DNA of 64,000 nucleotides from Oscillospiraceae bacterium (GTDB taxonomy: Bacteria; Bacillota; Clostridia; Oscillospirales; Ruminococcaceae), in contig JAIHAL010000004.1 of NCBI GenBank assembly GCA_020054675.1, positions 79,578-143,577 on the forward strand, in the 5' to 3' direction. Position numbers and translations under genes: made by a program. The notes beneath the pieces are model-generated. The model had not been told where the DNA came from, ran no database searches, and worked only from the letters and a program-made list of their open reading frames with translations. Positions 43,050-52,945 of this stretch are shown one piece after another. Within the stretch, counting starts at the first letter, position 1. Each line of letters opens with the position of its first letter.

Positions 43050-46000
43050 CTACTTAAAAATATCAACATCTGCATGAAAATGCACGCCTGCGTGATTCGG
43101 GTCTATCTGTTTAATTTCCTCCAAACAGCGCATCGCCTCATCCTTTTCGCCCTTTCCAAGATGGCCTAACAGCATCATGAAAAGGCAATGCAAGCGGTTC
43201 CGGACATTCAAATCCTCGTCAAAAATCATTAAATCCGGAAAAGACACCGCAAAATAATCAAGCCGCACTTCATCATAATAATGCTTTTTGCCATAGGCAA
43301 TCAGCTTGTTAAACCGGCTGAAAGCCGCATCTTTCCTGCCAAGCTTCATTAAAGCAAGGCCTTGATAATAAATCATTTCCGGAGGCTGGTCATTGTAAAA
43401 CATCATCCCTGCCGGTTCTGAAAGCCCTACCGCCGCTTTTTCAAAGCATTCCGCGGCTTTATCCGGCAAATTCATCCCCTCATAAGCACAGCCAAGAATA
43501 TAATTAAGATTGTTTTCTTGCGCACCGTAAAGCTTGCCTTCGCCAAGATTATGCGGATATTCGCCCAACGCCTTTTGCATCAGTTCGGCTGCCTTTTCAA
43601 AATCCCCTCTTTTTATTGCTTTTTTGGCAAGCTCGGCATGCGCCAGAAGGTATTGTGCCGGAACCTTGCCTTCTCCGCCTTCCCATGGATGAAAATTGCG
43701 TGTTTCCAGCATGGATTTTGCCTTTTCGTTATTGCCTGCGAAATTATGCAAAGTAATATATTCAAGGTACAAATCATCCCTGAAACTTACAACATCAAAA
43801 TGCTTTTCCAAAAATTCCAATCTTTTGGCGGGGGATTTTCCAATCTTTTTATAAAGCTGGTCAAGTTCAAGCAAGACTCTCGCATCGGATTCATCAAGCG
43901 CATACGCCTTTTCCATTTCAGCAAGAGCTTTTTGAGGGTCTTTTTTCTTATTGAAATAATACAATGATAAATTCCTATGTGCTGTCGGGAAATTATCATC
44001 AAGGGTGCAGGAAATTTTCCAGCACTCCGCCGCCTTATCATACTGCTTTTTATCGTACCACAAATTCCCAAGATAATACGGAGCCTTTGAATCCCTTGGT
44101 GAGGCTTGCATTGCATATTCAAGAGGCGCAATATCCTCCAATCGGTGAGGGAAACAATAAGAACCGTCCGCTTCAAAGGCAAGCTTCAAGGATTTTTGCG
44201 CCTTATCCGAATCTCCAAGTTTGGCGTAATTTGCCGCCAGATGATAATAAACCATCGGATATACCTGTCTTTTATCTTCAAATTGTCTGCAAAAATCCTC
44301 CAAAATTTCTATTGCTTCATTATAAAATCCGGCCTCGGCATAATCAATTGAAATTTCTATGCAGGCATTGAAATTCCCGTGCAAAAGCGTATGGAGTTCT
44401 TTTAAAACCGCCGACTTGGCTTTCCCATCATTTAAGGCAAGAAAAGCCGATTCATAACGGCTGCCAAAATCCATACGGTCAATGGAAATAGTTTCGGCAA
44501 TAAAGCTCTTAGCCTTATCATAATATCCAAGTTTGCGCAAAAGTGCCGTTTTTAAATTGCGGCTTTTCATATTATGCTGTCCTTTTATAAGTGAGCGTTC
44601 AACATGTTCAAGCGCGGTTTTATAATCTCCCGTCATGCTGTCAATGCACGCAAGCTGATAAAATCCGCTTTCCTGCCATGCTCCGCTCCATGTTGCCTTA
44701 TAAAACGCATCGTAAGCAGCTTTTATTTTCCCCTGATACTTAAGTGAAAGCCCAAGGTTATAAAAAGGCTCGCTGTCATACGGGTTTGGATTTGAACGGG
44801 TGGATTTTTCTATTGCCGCTCTGAAATATTGTTCGCTTTCCGCAAAAAGTCCGCGGTTCAGCAAAAGCTTCCCGTAAGCATTATTTAGGCGGATGTCCGT
44901 TGCATCCCTGCGAAGCCCCTCGCGGTAATAATCCGCCGCATCATATGTTGCGTGGCGGTACTGTTCTATATGCAGACCATATAAGTACAAATCTTCCAGT
45001 GTCTTTGCATCCTGCGGAAGCGGCGCGGCCTTAGCTGGTTCGGGAATTTTATCAATCCCCTTTTCTTTCGGCGTATAAGAAACAAGCTCGCGTCCAGTGC
45101 AATCCAAAACCGAAAGAGTCAATAATGTTTCAGCCGTGCCGTCTTCCAAAGGACAAGCCGCTTCAAAAGTATTTTGCGGCGAAAGGAGAACAGTTTCATC
45201 AAGATAAATCTTTTCACCGGCGCTTAAAATCACTCTTGCATTTGGATATTCCGCCGTAGCATATGCCTTTGCATAAGCAAAATTTTTATCGACTTCAAGT
45301 CCGACAGCAGCTTCAATCGTTGCGTTTTTTACCATGCCGACGTTTTTATACGGCATAAAGTATTGTTTAAAAACCTTTTCCTCATATGGTGCAAGCCATG
45401 TAAAGTCAGGTTGATTATCGGTAAAGCATCCGGTCATAAGTTCAATATAAGGCCCGTCCTCGTCGGTAAGATTGCGGTACCATGCTTTTCCGAATTCGCC
45501 GCATCCCCATGTCCATTGTTTTTTTCCGGGAGAAACATGATGATTCGCCACATGAAGAATTCCTGCCTGTTTTCCATAATCATATCCTCCGACAAAATCA
45601 TAATCCGAATGATATGCCATATAAGAAGTCGGAACCGGAATATTTTTATAGCGGGATATATCCACTCCGGCAGAATAATCCATTTTATAATATGTTCCGG
45701 TTGCAATAGGGAACGTTGAAACATCGCGTTTCCCATGGTCCATTACTGCGGTCACATCCGGCGGAAAGACAGATTGGGTATAGTCATTGACCGACACCGC
45801 AGGATTTGCCCACCATAAAAATGTTTGCGGAAGAGGTGTGCGGTTATAAAGCTGCACGGAAATTTCAAGATATGCCTTATCCGGATAAAGTGTAAAGCCT
45901 GCCATGCCCTTTGTCCGGAACATATTTTCAATTTCGCCCATCCAAACGGTGCAGCTCCCATCAGAATTTTCCTCAAAATAATAATCCACCGGGTCAAATG

Positions 46001-46391
46001 TGCTGGGGCGGTGATGCTGCGGCCAGTTGAATTCAATTCCTCCGGAAATCCATGGGCCTGCCAATCCTACCAGTGCAGGCTTTATAACTTGATTATAATA
46101 AACAAAATCATAGCCGTTGGTTTTATCTGTGGCACGCTGGACCCTTCCGCCAAGTCCCGGCAAAAACATTATTTTAAGATATTTGTTTTCAAGAAATACT
46201 GCACGATACGTTTTTTCAATTTTTTCATCATAAATCTTATCAATAACGCTATGAGGATAAACTTTGCCGCTGCTTCCCTGATAAACGCGTTTTTCCAAAA
46301 ACATCGGATTTTTATCCGGAGCTCCAACAGGGTATGTCGGAATTGCAACATCTTGCTCCCAAACCTTTGCTTTTTCAAAAACCTCTGCCAT
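43050..46391 (-). CDS. DUF5107 domain protein with long TPR array
   Basis: A 1113-residue soluble protein. Residues 1-450 are a DUF5107 domain, which has an aldose-epimerase-like beta-sandwich (FLPGLGGRVQRATDKTNGYDF and SGGIEFNWPQHHRPS are conserved-looking stretches). From about residue 475 to the end there are at least eight tetratricopeptide repeats with the usual A-x3-Y/F-x3-A pattern. DUF5107 proteins are always found with glycoside hydrolases and may bind or epimerise sugars. ATG 46391 is chosen; an ATG at 46403 touches the AAGGGG site. It forms an operon with the GH2 gene and is divergent from an AraC gene. Confidence 0.85.
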   Translation of the reverse strand: MAEVFEKAKVWEQDVAIPTYPVGAPDKNPMFLEKRVYQGSSGKVYPHSVIDKIYDEKIEKTYRAVFLENKYLKIMFLPGLGGRVQRATDKTNGYDFVYYNQVIKPALVGLAGPWISGGIEFNWPQHHRPSTFDPVDYYFEENSDGSCTVWMGEIENMFRTKGMAGFTLYPDKAYLEISVQLYNRTPLPQTFLWWANPAVSVNDYTQSVFPPDVTAVMDHGKRDVSTFPIATGTYYKMDYSAGVDISRYKNIPVPTSYMAYHSDYDFVGGYDYGKQAGILHVANHHVSPGKKQWTWGCGEFGKAWYRNLTDEDGPYIELMTGCFTDNQPDFTWLAPYEEKVFKQYFMPYKNVGMVKNATIEAAVGLEVDKNFAYAKAYATAEYPNARVILSAGEKIYLDETVLLSPQNTFEAACPLEDGTAETLLTLSVLDCTGRELVSYTPKEKGIDKIPEPAKAAPLPQDAKTLEDLYLYGLHIEQYRHATYDAADYYREGLRRDATDIRLNNAYGKLLLNRGLFAESEQYFRAAIEKSTRSNPNPYDSEPFYNLGLSLKYQGKIKAAYDAFYKATWSGAWQESGFYQLACIDSMTGDYKTALEHVERSLIKGQHNMKSRNLKTALLRKLGYYDKAKSFIAETISIDRMDFGSRYESAFLALNDGKAKSAVLKELHTLLHGNFNACIEISIDYAEAGFYNEAIEILEDFCRQFEDKRQVYPMVYYHLAANYAKLGDSDKAQKSLKLAFEADGSYCFPHRLEDIAPLEYAMQASPRDSKAPYYLGNLWYDKKQYDKAAECWKISCTLDDNFPTAHRNLSLYYFNKKKDPQKALAEMEKAYALDESDARVLLELDQLYKKIGKSPAKRLEFLEKHFDVVSFRDDLYLEYITLHNFAGNNEKAKSMLETRNFHPWEGGEGKVPAQYLLAHAELAKKAIKRGDFEKAAELMQKALGEYPHNLGEGKLYGAQENNLNYILGCAYEGMNLPDKAAECFEKAAVGLSEPAGMMFYNDQPPEMIYYQGLALMKLGRKDAAFSRFNKLIAYGKKHYYDEVRLDYFAVSFPDLMIFDEDLNVRNRLHCLFMMLLGHLGKGEKDEAMRCLEEIKQIDPNHAGVHFHADVDIFK

Positions 46392-46412
46392 TATAAAAAA
46401 CATCCCCTTTAT

Positions 46413-46466
46413 AAAGCAATTGCTTTTATTGCGCTTTTATTATATACTAAAAGAAAAGCAATTGCA
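46413..46466. promoter_or_regulatory. Paired GCAATTGC operators in the divergent promoter region
   Basis: AAAGCAATTGCTTT (46413-46426) and AAAGCAATTGCA (46455-46466) have centres 42 bases apart, four helical turns. They are flanked by mirrored CATCCCCT and AGGGGAT sequences. They probably bind the adjacent AraC-type regulator and control both directions. Confidence 0.55.
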
Positions 46467-46519
46467 TTAGGGGATTTTGCTATAAAGTTTTGAATTCTTG
46501 CTTATTTTTGGAGGCCTCA

Positions 46520-47359
46520 ATGAAATGTCTTGAACCGGGAGTTTTAAAAAATTCCGACCACTATTTTTCAACACCTTCGTTGCTGGCGCAAAGGTTGTTT
46601 TTTTACCTGATTAGCGCCGGACATTTTTACTGCCAAAAAGGCTATCACGTCCGGCGAAAAAATTTTAACAGTTTTCTTTTGATGCTTATTTTAAATGGGG
46701 AATTTACTGTTAAAGTCGATGAAATTCCCCAGCAGGCCGGCAAAAATGATATAATTTTGCTCAACTGCTATCAGCCGCACGAATACTATACCAACTCCGA
46801 AGTTGAATTTGTTTTCCTGCACTTTGACGGCAATGTTTCAGGAGATTATTTTGACATCATTTCAAAAAATCAGGGTTTAATTTTCAGCTCAAAAAATCTG
46901 ATTTTTCTTAAAAATAAATTCTTTGAAATCCTTTCGGGATTCGAGCAAGAAAATCCGCTAAGCGAAGCCATGGTTTCCTGCATATTGCAGCAAATGCTTT
47001 GCGAATTGATTTATGGCAGCACGGCGTTAAATTTCGGCGAAGACAATACAATTTCCAACACAATGAAATTTATTTCAGAAAATTGCAAAAATCCTCTAAG
47101 TGTTGAAGACATGGCAAGGCAGGCAAGCATGAGCAAATTTCATTTTTCCAGACAATTTAAACGTCAAACAGGATATTCCCCTTACGAATATCTAACCAAA
47201 TGCAGAATCGACAAGGCAAAGCATCTGCTTAAAAAAACATCGTCGCCAATCAAGGACATTGCCTTTCAAGTAGGCTTTGAAAGCGAATCCAATTTCATTG
47301 CCAGTTTTCACTCAAAAACCGGAATGTCTCCAAATAAATTCAGGAAGCTTCCTTTTTAG
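46520..47359 (+). CDS. AraC family regulator of the GH2/DUF5107 operon
   Basis: A 279-residue regulator with an N-terminal cupin-like sensor (about 20-130, with HEYYTNSEVEFVFLHFDG) and a C-terminal pair of helix-turn-helix motifs (SVEDMARQASMSKFHFSRQFK and IKDIAFQVGFESESNFIASF). ATG 46520 has GGAGG upstream and gives the standard length. It is divergent from the DUF5107-GH2 operon, with paired palindromes between them, so it is the likely sugar-responsive activator. Confidence 0.9.
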   Translation: MKCLEPGVLKNSDHYFSTPSLLAQRLFFYLISAGHFYCQKGYHVRRKNFNSFLLMLILNGEFTVKVDEIPQQAGKNDIILLNCYQPHEYYTNSEVEFVFLHFDGNVSGDYFDIISKNQGLIFSSKNLIFLKNKFFEILSGFEQENPLSEAMVSCILQQMLCELIYGSTALNFGEDNTISNTMKFISENCKNPLSVEDMARQASMSKFHFSRQFKRQTGYSPYEYLTKCRIDKAKHLLKKTSSPIKDIAFQVGFESESNFIASFHSKTGMSPNKFRKLPF

Positions 47360-47437
47360 AAAATTAAATTGCTTCTTTCTATTATTAATAGTTTTAGGCT
47401 ATATAATATTAAATTGCACCTATGATATGTGCGCAAT

Positions 47438-47472
47438 AAAAAACGGAAGCTCAGAATATTTCAGAAGCTTCC
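47438..47472 (-). terminator. Terminator of the PocR/AraC gene
   Basis: On the minus strand GGAAGCT, 14-base loop, AGCTTCC, then GTTTTTTATT, about 13 bases after the stop. Confidence 0.82.
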
Positions 47473-47485
47473 TGATTTTAAGCTA

Positions 47486-48688
47486 TTATTTGCTTTCCCG
47501 ATACTGAATTGGTGTTTGTCCTGTAACCTGCTGGAAAACATGGCTGAAGTAATTACGAGTGCCAAATCCTAGTTGGTCGGCAATTTCCTGAACAGTCTGG
47601 TCAGTACTTTTCAGCAGCACCTTTGCCCGCTCAATTTTTGCAAAACGTGCATAGTTTATTACGCTAAGGCCGGTTTCTTCCTTGAACTTGCGCGTTAAAT
47701 AATACTCTGTATAGCCCACCAGCGAAGCCAGCTCTGCGGCAAGAATTTTCCGATCAAGGTTCATTTCAATGTAATCTACACATTGCTGAATTTGTGGGCT
47801 TAATCTGGGATTAGTGCGGCATTTGTGCACTCGATGAATAAAATCATTATACATCATAGCGCCCAGCGGATTCAAATCATCCAGAGTATGTGCTGATTCT
47901 GCTTTCTGGATATAGCTGTCTCCCAGTGAATATGCTTCTTCTGGAGAAAGCCCCCCTTCAATGGCAGCGCGGCAGACAATTGAAGTAAACACAATAATGG
48001 AAATCTTGCTCTGACGCAAAGCATCATCGCTGTACACAGGAACTCCCGCACTGAGCCCTCTGCTAATGGAAAACGCTTGCTTATAGTTCAAATCGCCAGT
48101 GCGTACCATCTGCAAAAGCCCTTGCTCCGCCATCCAAACTTTGTGCCTGTCGTGATGTACAGGCAAATTCAGCCTTACGGCAGGAATCAACGTGCTGCTA
48201 TCAATGTCGCTCAAAGCGAGATGCTCATTGGTTAGACAGTAATGCGCCATCAGCATATATCGTTGCATAATCGTATTTTGGAGCACAGGCAAATTTTTGA
48301 GTGCCGTGTAAAACTGCATCGTCCATGCAACACCTATTTTAAGTCGATTGTAATATTTCAGCCCCTGTTCAATGCCTTTCATTGAAACATCCTGATAAAA
48401 TGCCGGCCCAATGACCCATGCCCGCCGCAGCACACCGTCCTCTTTTTCAAAACAGGCTCCCCATTGTATGCCAAGTGCTGTTCCCAATGTTACGGGGCGG
48501 CTGTGTTTCTTACCATATTCAAGCATTTTCTGCTTGCATCCAAACAAGTCAAAGACACCAGCTAAAAATGTTTCATCTGGGCAGTTGCTATGAAGCAGAG
48601 TGCCGTTTGCATCATAGCACCAAAGATAAACATCGCCGCCACAACGAATTAGCTCGGCGAAAAGCTGCATATTCTGTTCAACATCCAT
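47486..48688 (-). CDS. AraC family regulator with N-terminal PocR-type sensor
   Basis: A 400-residue regulator. The N-terminal 170 residues or so resemble the PocR ligand-binding domain (ELIRCGGDVYLWCYDANGTLLHSNCP, CFEKEDGVLRRAWVIGPAF). The C-terminal 100 residues are a two-HTH AraC domain (LAAELASLVGYTEYYLTRKFK and VQEIADQLGFGTRNYFSHVF). The start is taken as ATG 48688; GTG at 48697 is only 2 bases from the AAAGG site. It is next to the SDR-GH1 operon on the same strand and is the probable regulator of the 48822-60599 glycoside cluster. Leu and Gln codons shift toward CTG and CAG from here on. Confidence 0.87.
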   Translation of the reverse strand: MDVEQNMQLFAELIRCGGDVYLWCYDANGTLLHSNCPDETFLAGVFDLFGCKQKMLEYGKKHSRPVTLGTALGIQWGACFEKEDGVLRRAWVIGPAFYQDVSMKGIEQGLKYYNRLKIGVAWTMQFYTALKNLPVLQNTIMQRYMLMAHYCLTNEHLALSDIDSSTLIPAVRLNLPVHHDRHKVWMAEQGLLQMVRTGDLNYKQAFSISRGLSAGVPVYSDDALRQSKISIIVFTSIVCRAAIEGGLSPEEAYSLGDSYIQKAESAHTLDDLNPLGAMMYNDFIHRVHKCRTNPRLSPQIQQCVDYIEMNLDRKILAAELASLVGYTEYYLTRKFKEETGLSVINYARFAKIERAKVLLKSTDQTVQEIADQLGFGTRNYFSHVFQQVTGQTPIQYRESK

Positions 48689-48821
48689 CTCCGGCACTGC
48701 CTTTCATAATTTGATTTGTATAATTTAATTATATCACATCTTTACTGTTTATGAAAGACTGCAGCTATAGCCAAACCACTGCGGAACAGTTTCTCCTTTT
48801 TATTATATTTTCCCGATAAAA

Positions 48822-49829
48822 TCACAAATTATCCAGCTCCGCTGTCAGATTTTGCAAAGCATCCTCATGCAGGCCCAACATGGAACCAATCTGCCTAAAA
48901 GTCATACCATAAGCCGCTTTTACTTGCTCATTTGCAGCAAAACCAGGTAAAAACTTCTCAATCACTGCCTTTGCAGTATTATCTTCCAGCAGGGCGGCAA
49001 TGGTACTCTGGCTGCTCAGCTTTTCGTCAGTCAGAATTTCCGGGTGCTTCCAGCTGCTGATACTCTGGTGCCCGGCAGAAAGAGCGCCATCTACCGGAAT
49101 GGCAGCACCGGTGATGTAGCGTGCCAAATCGCTGGCAAGGAAAAGAGCCAGTGCAGCACATTCCTGCGGCTCTCCCATATGCTTGGCCGGGCAGTCCGAT
49201 GCAAAGAAGTCCATAGCCGAGGCAGGCGCATCTTTAAAAATTGCAGTGCGGATATAGCCTGGACAAATAGCGTTAACTGTTATGCCATAAGCTGCATAAT
49301 CCAGCGCAGCGGCACGAGTCATGCCTATTACGCTAAATTTTGTGGCACTGTATAATGCCTGTCCACACTGGGCTACAAGTCCCGCAACCGATGCCACATT
49401 GATGAGAAAACCGCCATCGGAACGGCTTTTCAAAATTGCTTCTGCACCATATTTCATACCGGCAAACACTCCCTCGCTGTTCAGCGCAAAAATTTTTTCA
49501 TAATCGGCCACATCATATTCGTGCAAAGGTGTGCCGCCCATTCCGATACCTGCATTACTCACCATGCCGTCCAGCCTGGAATAGTGCTTCACGGTCTGCC
49601 CTATCAGTGTTTTAATTTCCGCAGGATTGCTGCAATCGGTCTGAATAAAAATCGCATCCCCGCCGTTTTTGCAGATGCTGTCTGCAACAGCCTCTCCCTG
49701 CTCCGTATTAATGTCGGCGCAGACCACTTTCATCCCGTGAGCACCATAACATTTCGCAATAGCTTTGCCAATACCATGGCCTGCACCGGTAATAATAGCA
49801 ACTTTGCCGTGCACACTGTTGAAATCCAT
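48822..49829 (-). CDS. SDR family oxidoreductase with extra C-terminal helical module
   Basis: A 335-residue short-chain dehydrogenase. The NAD(P) motif TGAGHGIG is at 14-21, NAG at 92-94, and the catalytic set Ser147, Tyr160 and Lys164 (YSATK) is intact. The normal SDR domain ends near residue 255. The last 60-70 residues form a predicted three-helix module with the segment YGMTFRQIGSML, which resembles the tail of the GH2 enzyme at 52946. It sits 21 bases after GH1 in one operon. It may oxidise or reduce a sugar or an aglycone freed by the hydrolases; the substrate is unknown. Confidence 0.88.
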   Translation of the reverse strand: MDFNSVHGKVAIITGAGHGIGKAIAKCYGAHGMKVVCADINTEQGEAVADSICKNGGDAIFIQTDCSNPAEIKTLIGQTVKHYSRLDGMVSNAGIGMGGTPLHEYDVADYEKIFALNSEGVFAGMKYGAEAILKSRSDGGFLINVASVAGLVAQCGQALYSATKFSVIGMTRAAALDYAAYGITVNAICPGYIRTAIFKDAPASAMDFFASDCPAKHMGEPQECAALALFLASDLARYITGAAIPVDGALSAGHQSISSWKHPEILTDEKLSSQSTIAALLEDNTAKAVIEKFLPGFAANEQVKAAYGMTFRQIGSMLGLHEDALQNLTAELDNL

Positions 49830-49850
49830 TTTTATAATCTCCTTTCGAGT

Positions 49851-51155
49851 TTAAATATTTTTGGTTTCTTGTACATTATAACTGCCAAGATGTGCAAGGC
49901 TTGGTTTTGCAGTCCGCTCCAATGTCTTGCGGTTTACGGCAATTAGGCCAAATTGCATGGCGTATCCTTTCTGCCATTCAAAATTGTCCATTAAACTCCA
50001 GTAACAGTAACCCTTGACAGGAATACCGTCAGCTATACATCGCTGCACACCCTCCAGTGCCTGCTCTATAAAAGCCACACGTCGGCCATCATCCGCAGTG
50101 GCAATGCCATTTTCAGTAACAAGAATCTCACCCTTGAATCCTTCGGCTACTTTACGAATAACATGCTCCAGTGCAACGGGATAAAATTCATAATCCATCT
50201 GGGTCAACTCGGCGTCCTTAGGCGGCGGCAACTGGCCCTGAGGGCCATAGACGGTGCGGGTATAATTTTGTACTCCCAAAAAATCGTCATCTTTGATATA
50301 CGGCAGATAGTGAGTAAATTCCTCCTGCCATGCGATTGCTGCAATGCTTTCGCCTCCGGGTTGGCTTTGAACATCATGCAGGGAAAGGGTTAGACCGACC
50401 TTTAACTGCGGACAAATGGCCTTGATGGCATCACGAGCAGCAACGTGAGCACGCATGACAAGCAAATCGCCCTCTGGGGTTCGCTCGCTGACAAAAATTT
50501 TAGGCTGCGGTGTTCCAAATATTTCAGCATTTTCGTCAGCGGCAAATTTAGCATTCTCTATTATCTTTTGAAAGTTCATGCCTAGCTGTACACTGCTTTC
50601 GGCAGATTTCACCTGTTTTGCAGCTTCTTCTGCCATAAGTCGAAATCGGCGCGATATGGCAGCCAGCTGCAGACCTATGTTTGCCTCGTTGATGGTACAG
50701 ACATAGTGCAGCTTGCTGCCAAGTTTCTCAATAACATAAACACAATATCTCTTGAAATATTCCACAGTAGTCTCAGCTTCCCAGCCGCCCTTGCAGATAA
50801 GCCACTTAGGGCTAGTAAAATGCATCATGGTAACAATAGGTTCCACGCCATGTGTCTTGCAGCAATCAATCACTTTGCGGTAATGTTCAACCTCTGCCGA
50901 ATCAAATTTGCCCTCTTCCGGCTCAATGCGCGCCCACTCTATGGAAAACCGGTAAGCATTCAGCCCTGCATTCGCCAGCATTTTAATATCCTCTTCATAA
51001 CGATGATAATGGTCACAAGCCAGACCGCTCGGTTCAGTAAAGCTTGTGTGAGGCAATTGCTCCTGTACCCAGTAATCGCTGTTGGTATTATTGCCCTCCA
51101 CTTGATGAGCGGCAGTAGCAGCACCAACCAAAAATCCCTTTTCAAATTTTTGCAT
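49851..51155 (-). CDS. GH1 beta-glucosidase family protein
   Basis: A 434-residue GH1 enzyme. The N-terminus FEKGFLVGAATAAHQVEG is the family signature. The acid/base Glu is in TINEAN, where Pro is more usual after Glu. The nucleophile is in LVTENG, and SLMDNFEW is the C-terminal substrate motif. No signal peptide is seen, so it acts inside the cell on imported glycosides. The ATG at 51155 follows AAGGAGGAAG. First gene of GH1-SDR, divergent from the transporter. The lack of a phosphate-binding motif and of PTS genes argues for unphosphorylated substrates. Confidence 0.92.
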   Translation of the reverse strand: MQKFEKGFLVGAATAAHQVEGNNTNSDYWVQEQLPHTSFTEPSGLACDHYHRYEEDIKMLANAGLNAYRFSIEWARIEPEEGKFDSAEVEHYRKVIDCCKTHGVEPIVTMMHFTSPKWLICKGGWEAETTVEYFKRYCVYVIEKLGSKLHYVCTINEANIGLQLAAISRRFRLMAEEAAKQVKSAESSVQLGMNFQKIIENAKFAADENAEIFGTPQPKIFVSERTPEGDLLVMRAHVAARDAIKAICPQLKVGLTLSLHDVQSQPGGESIAAIAWQEEFTHYLPYIKDDDFLGVQNYTRTVYGPQGQLPPPKDAELTQMDYEFYPVALEHVIRKVAEGFKGEILVTENGIATADDGRRVAFIEQALEGVQRCIADGIPVKGYCYWSLMDNFEWQKGYAMQFGLIAVNRKTLERTAKPSLAHLGSYNVQETKNI

Positions 51156-51384
51156 CTATGCTTCCTCCTTGCAGATTTTAATTCTCTGAAAATACTATAA
51201 CATAAAAACTTCCTCATCATATGTATAAAAATTAATGATTTGGGACGCAAATTAAATATCAAGTGCAACCTGTGCAAAATACCATCCCTAAAAGCTAAAA
51301 ATCATACCATTTAGACCTTTCAAAGCTGTTATAATGAAGTCAGAAAAAATGCTATTTCAGCGGAATTTTAAGGGGGAAAATCAA

Positions 51385-52866
51385 ATGTTTAAAAAGAAAC
51401 CTTCCCAGAGTGAAATTGATGGGGTGCAATATCGCCGCGCCAAACTCTGGCAAATCATTTTTTGCTGCTGCAACTCACTGCTTGGTTCTACCGTGTACAT
51501 GCTGATTGGCATGGCCAGTTATTCAGCCAGCATCGGCTATGGCATTGCCACAGCCAGTATCGGCATCATTCTGACTGCCACACGTATTTTAGACGCTATT
51601 ACTGACCCGATGGTTGCTTTCTTGTATGACCGTATAAACACCCGTTTCGGCAAAATCCGTATTTTAATGATTGGCGGATTCCTTATAGAAGCATTGGCTC
51701 TATGGCTGATGTTTGATGCTATGTCCAGCAAAGGTTTCGGCTTTCTGACATTCACACTTTTATATGTTATATACATTATTGGCATGACAATAAACAACAT
51801 GACCGTGCAGACTATCAACCCCATTCTGACAAATGACCCTAAACAGCGTCCTACACTGGGCGTATGGAACACAATATTCAATTATTTGGTTCCTATGGCC
51901 TTTAACATTGTACTGAACGTTATCCTGCTGCCAAGATTCGGCGGAACTTATAATCAGTCATTCCTGACTGCCGCTGTGCGCGTTGTAATTCTGGTTGGCG
52001 CCTTAGGCACTATCCTTGCAAGCATAGGCATTTCTGCTTACGACAAGCCTGAAACTTTTGAGGGAACCAAGAAAAATGAACCCCTGAAAGTCAAGGATAT
52101 GATTGAAGTACTCAAAGGCAACCGCCCGCTTCAATGTTATATCGCATCTGCCGCATCCGACAAAATTGCCCAGCAGGTAGGCAGTCAATCCATAGTCAGC
52201 ACTATGCTGTTTGGCATTATTATCGGAAACATGGGGCTTTCAACTATTCTTGGCGTTATAGCAATGCTGCCTTCCATCATCTTTGCTGCATTCGGCGCTA
52301 AATATGCCGGCAAGCATGGCAGCAAAAAGGGCATCGTAGTGTGGAGCGCAATCTGCATTGTCATTGCCATTATTATGCTAATCTACTTTATTGTCATTGA
52401 CCCCACCAAAATCGCAGCATTTGGTCCTATTATGATCATTTACGTCATCCTGACGCTTGCATTCAACGGTGCTAAAATGTGTGTATCTACCTGCAACGTC
52501 GCATTTGTTTCCGATGTCATTGACTACGAACTGGACCGAAGCGGCAAATTTGTTCCGGCTGTTGTAACCGGCACTTACAGCCTGCTGGACAAACTTATCT
52601 CTTCCTGCGGCGCACTGATTGCAAGCGGTGCAGTGGCTCTGCTGGGTTACACTGCTACCGTTCCCCAGCCCGGTGACGCCTGCACAATGGCACTGTTCTC
52701 AATGACCATGTTCCTTTATTTTGGTCTGCCTATCATCGGCTGGATTATTACACTCATCGCAATGAGATTCTGCGACCTTGACAAAGAAAAAATGGTTGCC
52801 CTCCAAAAACGCATTGCAGAAAAAAAGGCTGCTGCAAAGGCAGAAATCATTGCCGAAAACCTGAAG
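51385..52866 (+). CDS. GPH-type MFS sugar:cation symporter
   Basis: A transporter of about 494 residues with 12 hydrophobic segments, of the glycoside-pentoside-hexuronide:cation symporter family (MelB/XynP type). The conserved loop DAITDPMVAFLYDRINTRFGKIR contains the DP and RxGKxR features that mark this family. The C-terminus ends in a Lys/Ala-rich helix. ATG 51385 follows AAGGGGG; an in-frame ATG at 51334 lacks a site. It heads the plus-strand run transporter-GH2-GH43-epimerase and imports the glycoside those enzymes cleave. Confidence 0.9.
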
Positions 52867-52879
52867 TGATTGTTTATTC

Positions 52880-52913
52880 AAAACCGAAAGGGCAGAATTG
52901 TCCTTTCGGTTTT
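52880..52913 (+). terminator. Hairpin terminator after the transporter gene
   Basis: AAAACCGAAAGG, 10-base loop, CCTTTCGGTTTTT. It may only attenuate, since GH2 follows 33 bases later without an obvious new promoter. Confidence 0.82.
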
Positions 52914-52945
52914 TAAGATTACCAAATAAAATAAGGAGTTTTATT

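Noticed and set aside
45825..46493. A 222-codon frame running antisense through the DUF5107 gene into the araC promoter
   Set aside because: Basic, Ile/Arg/Cys-rich shadow translation of a conserved gene; it would also cross the operator region.
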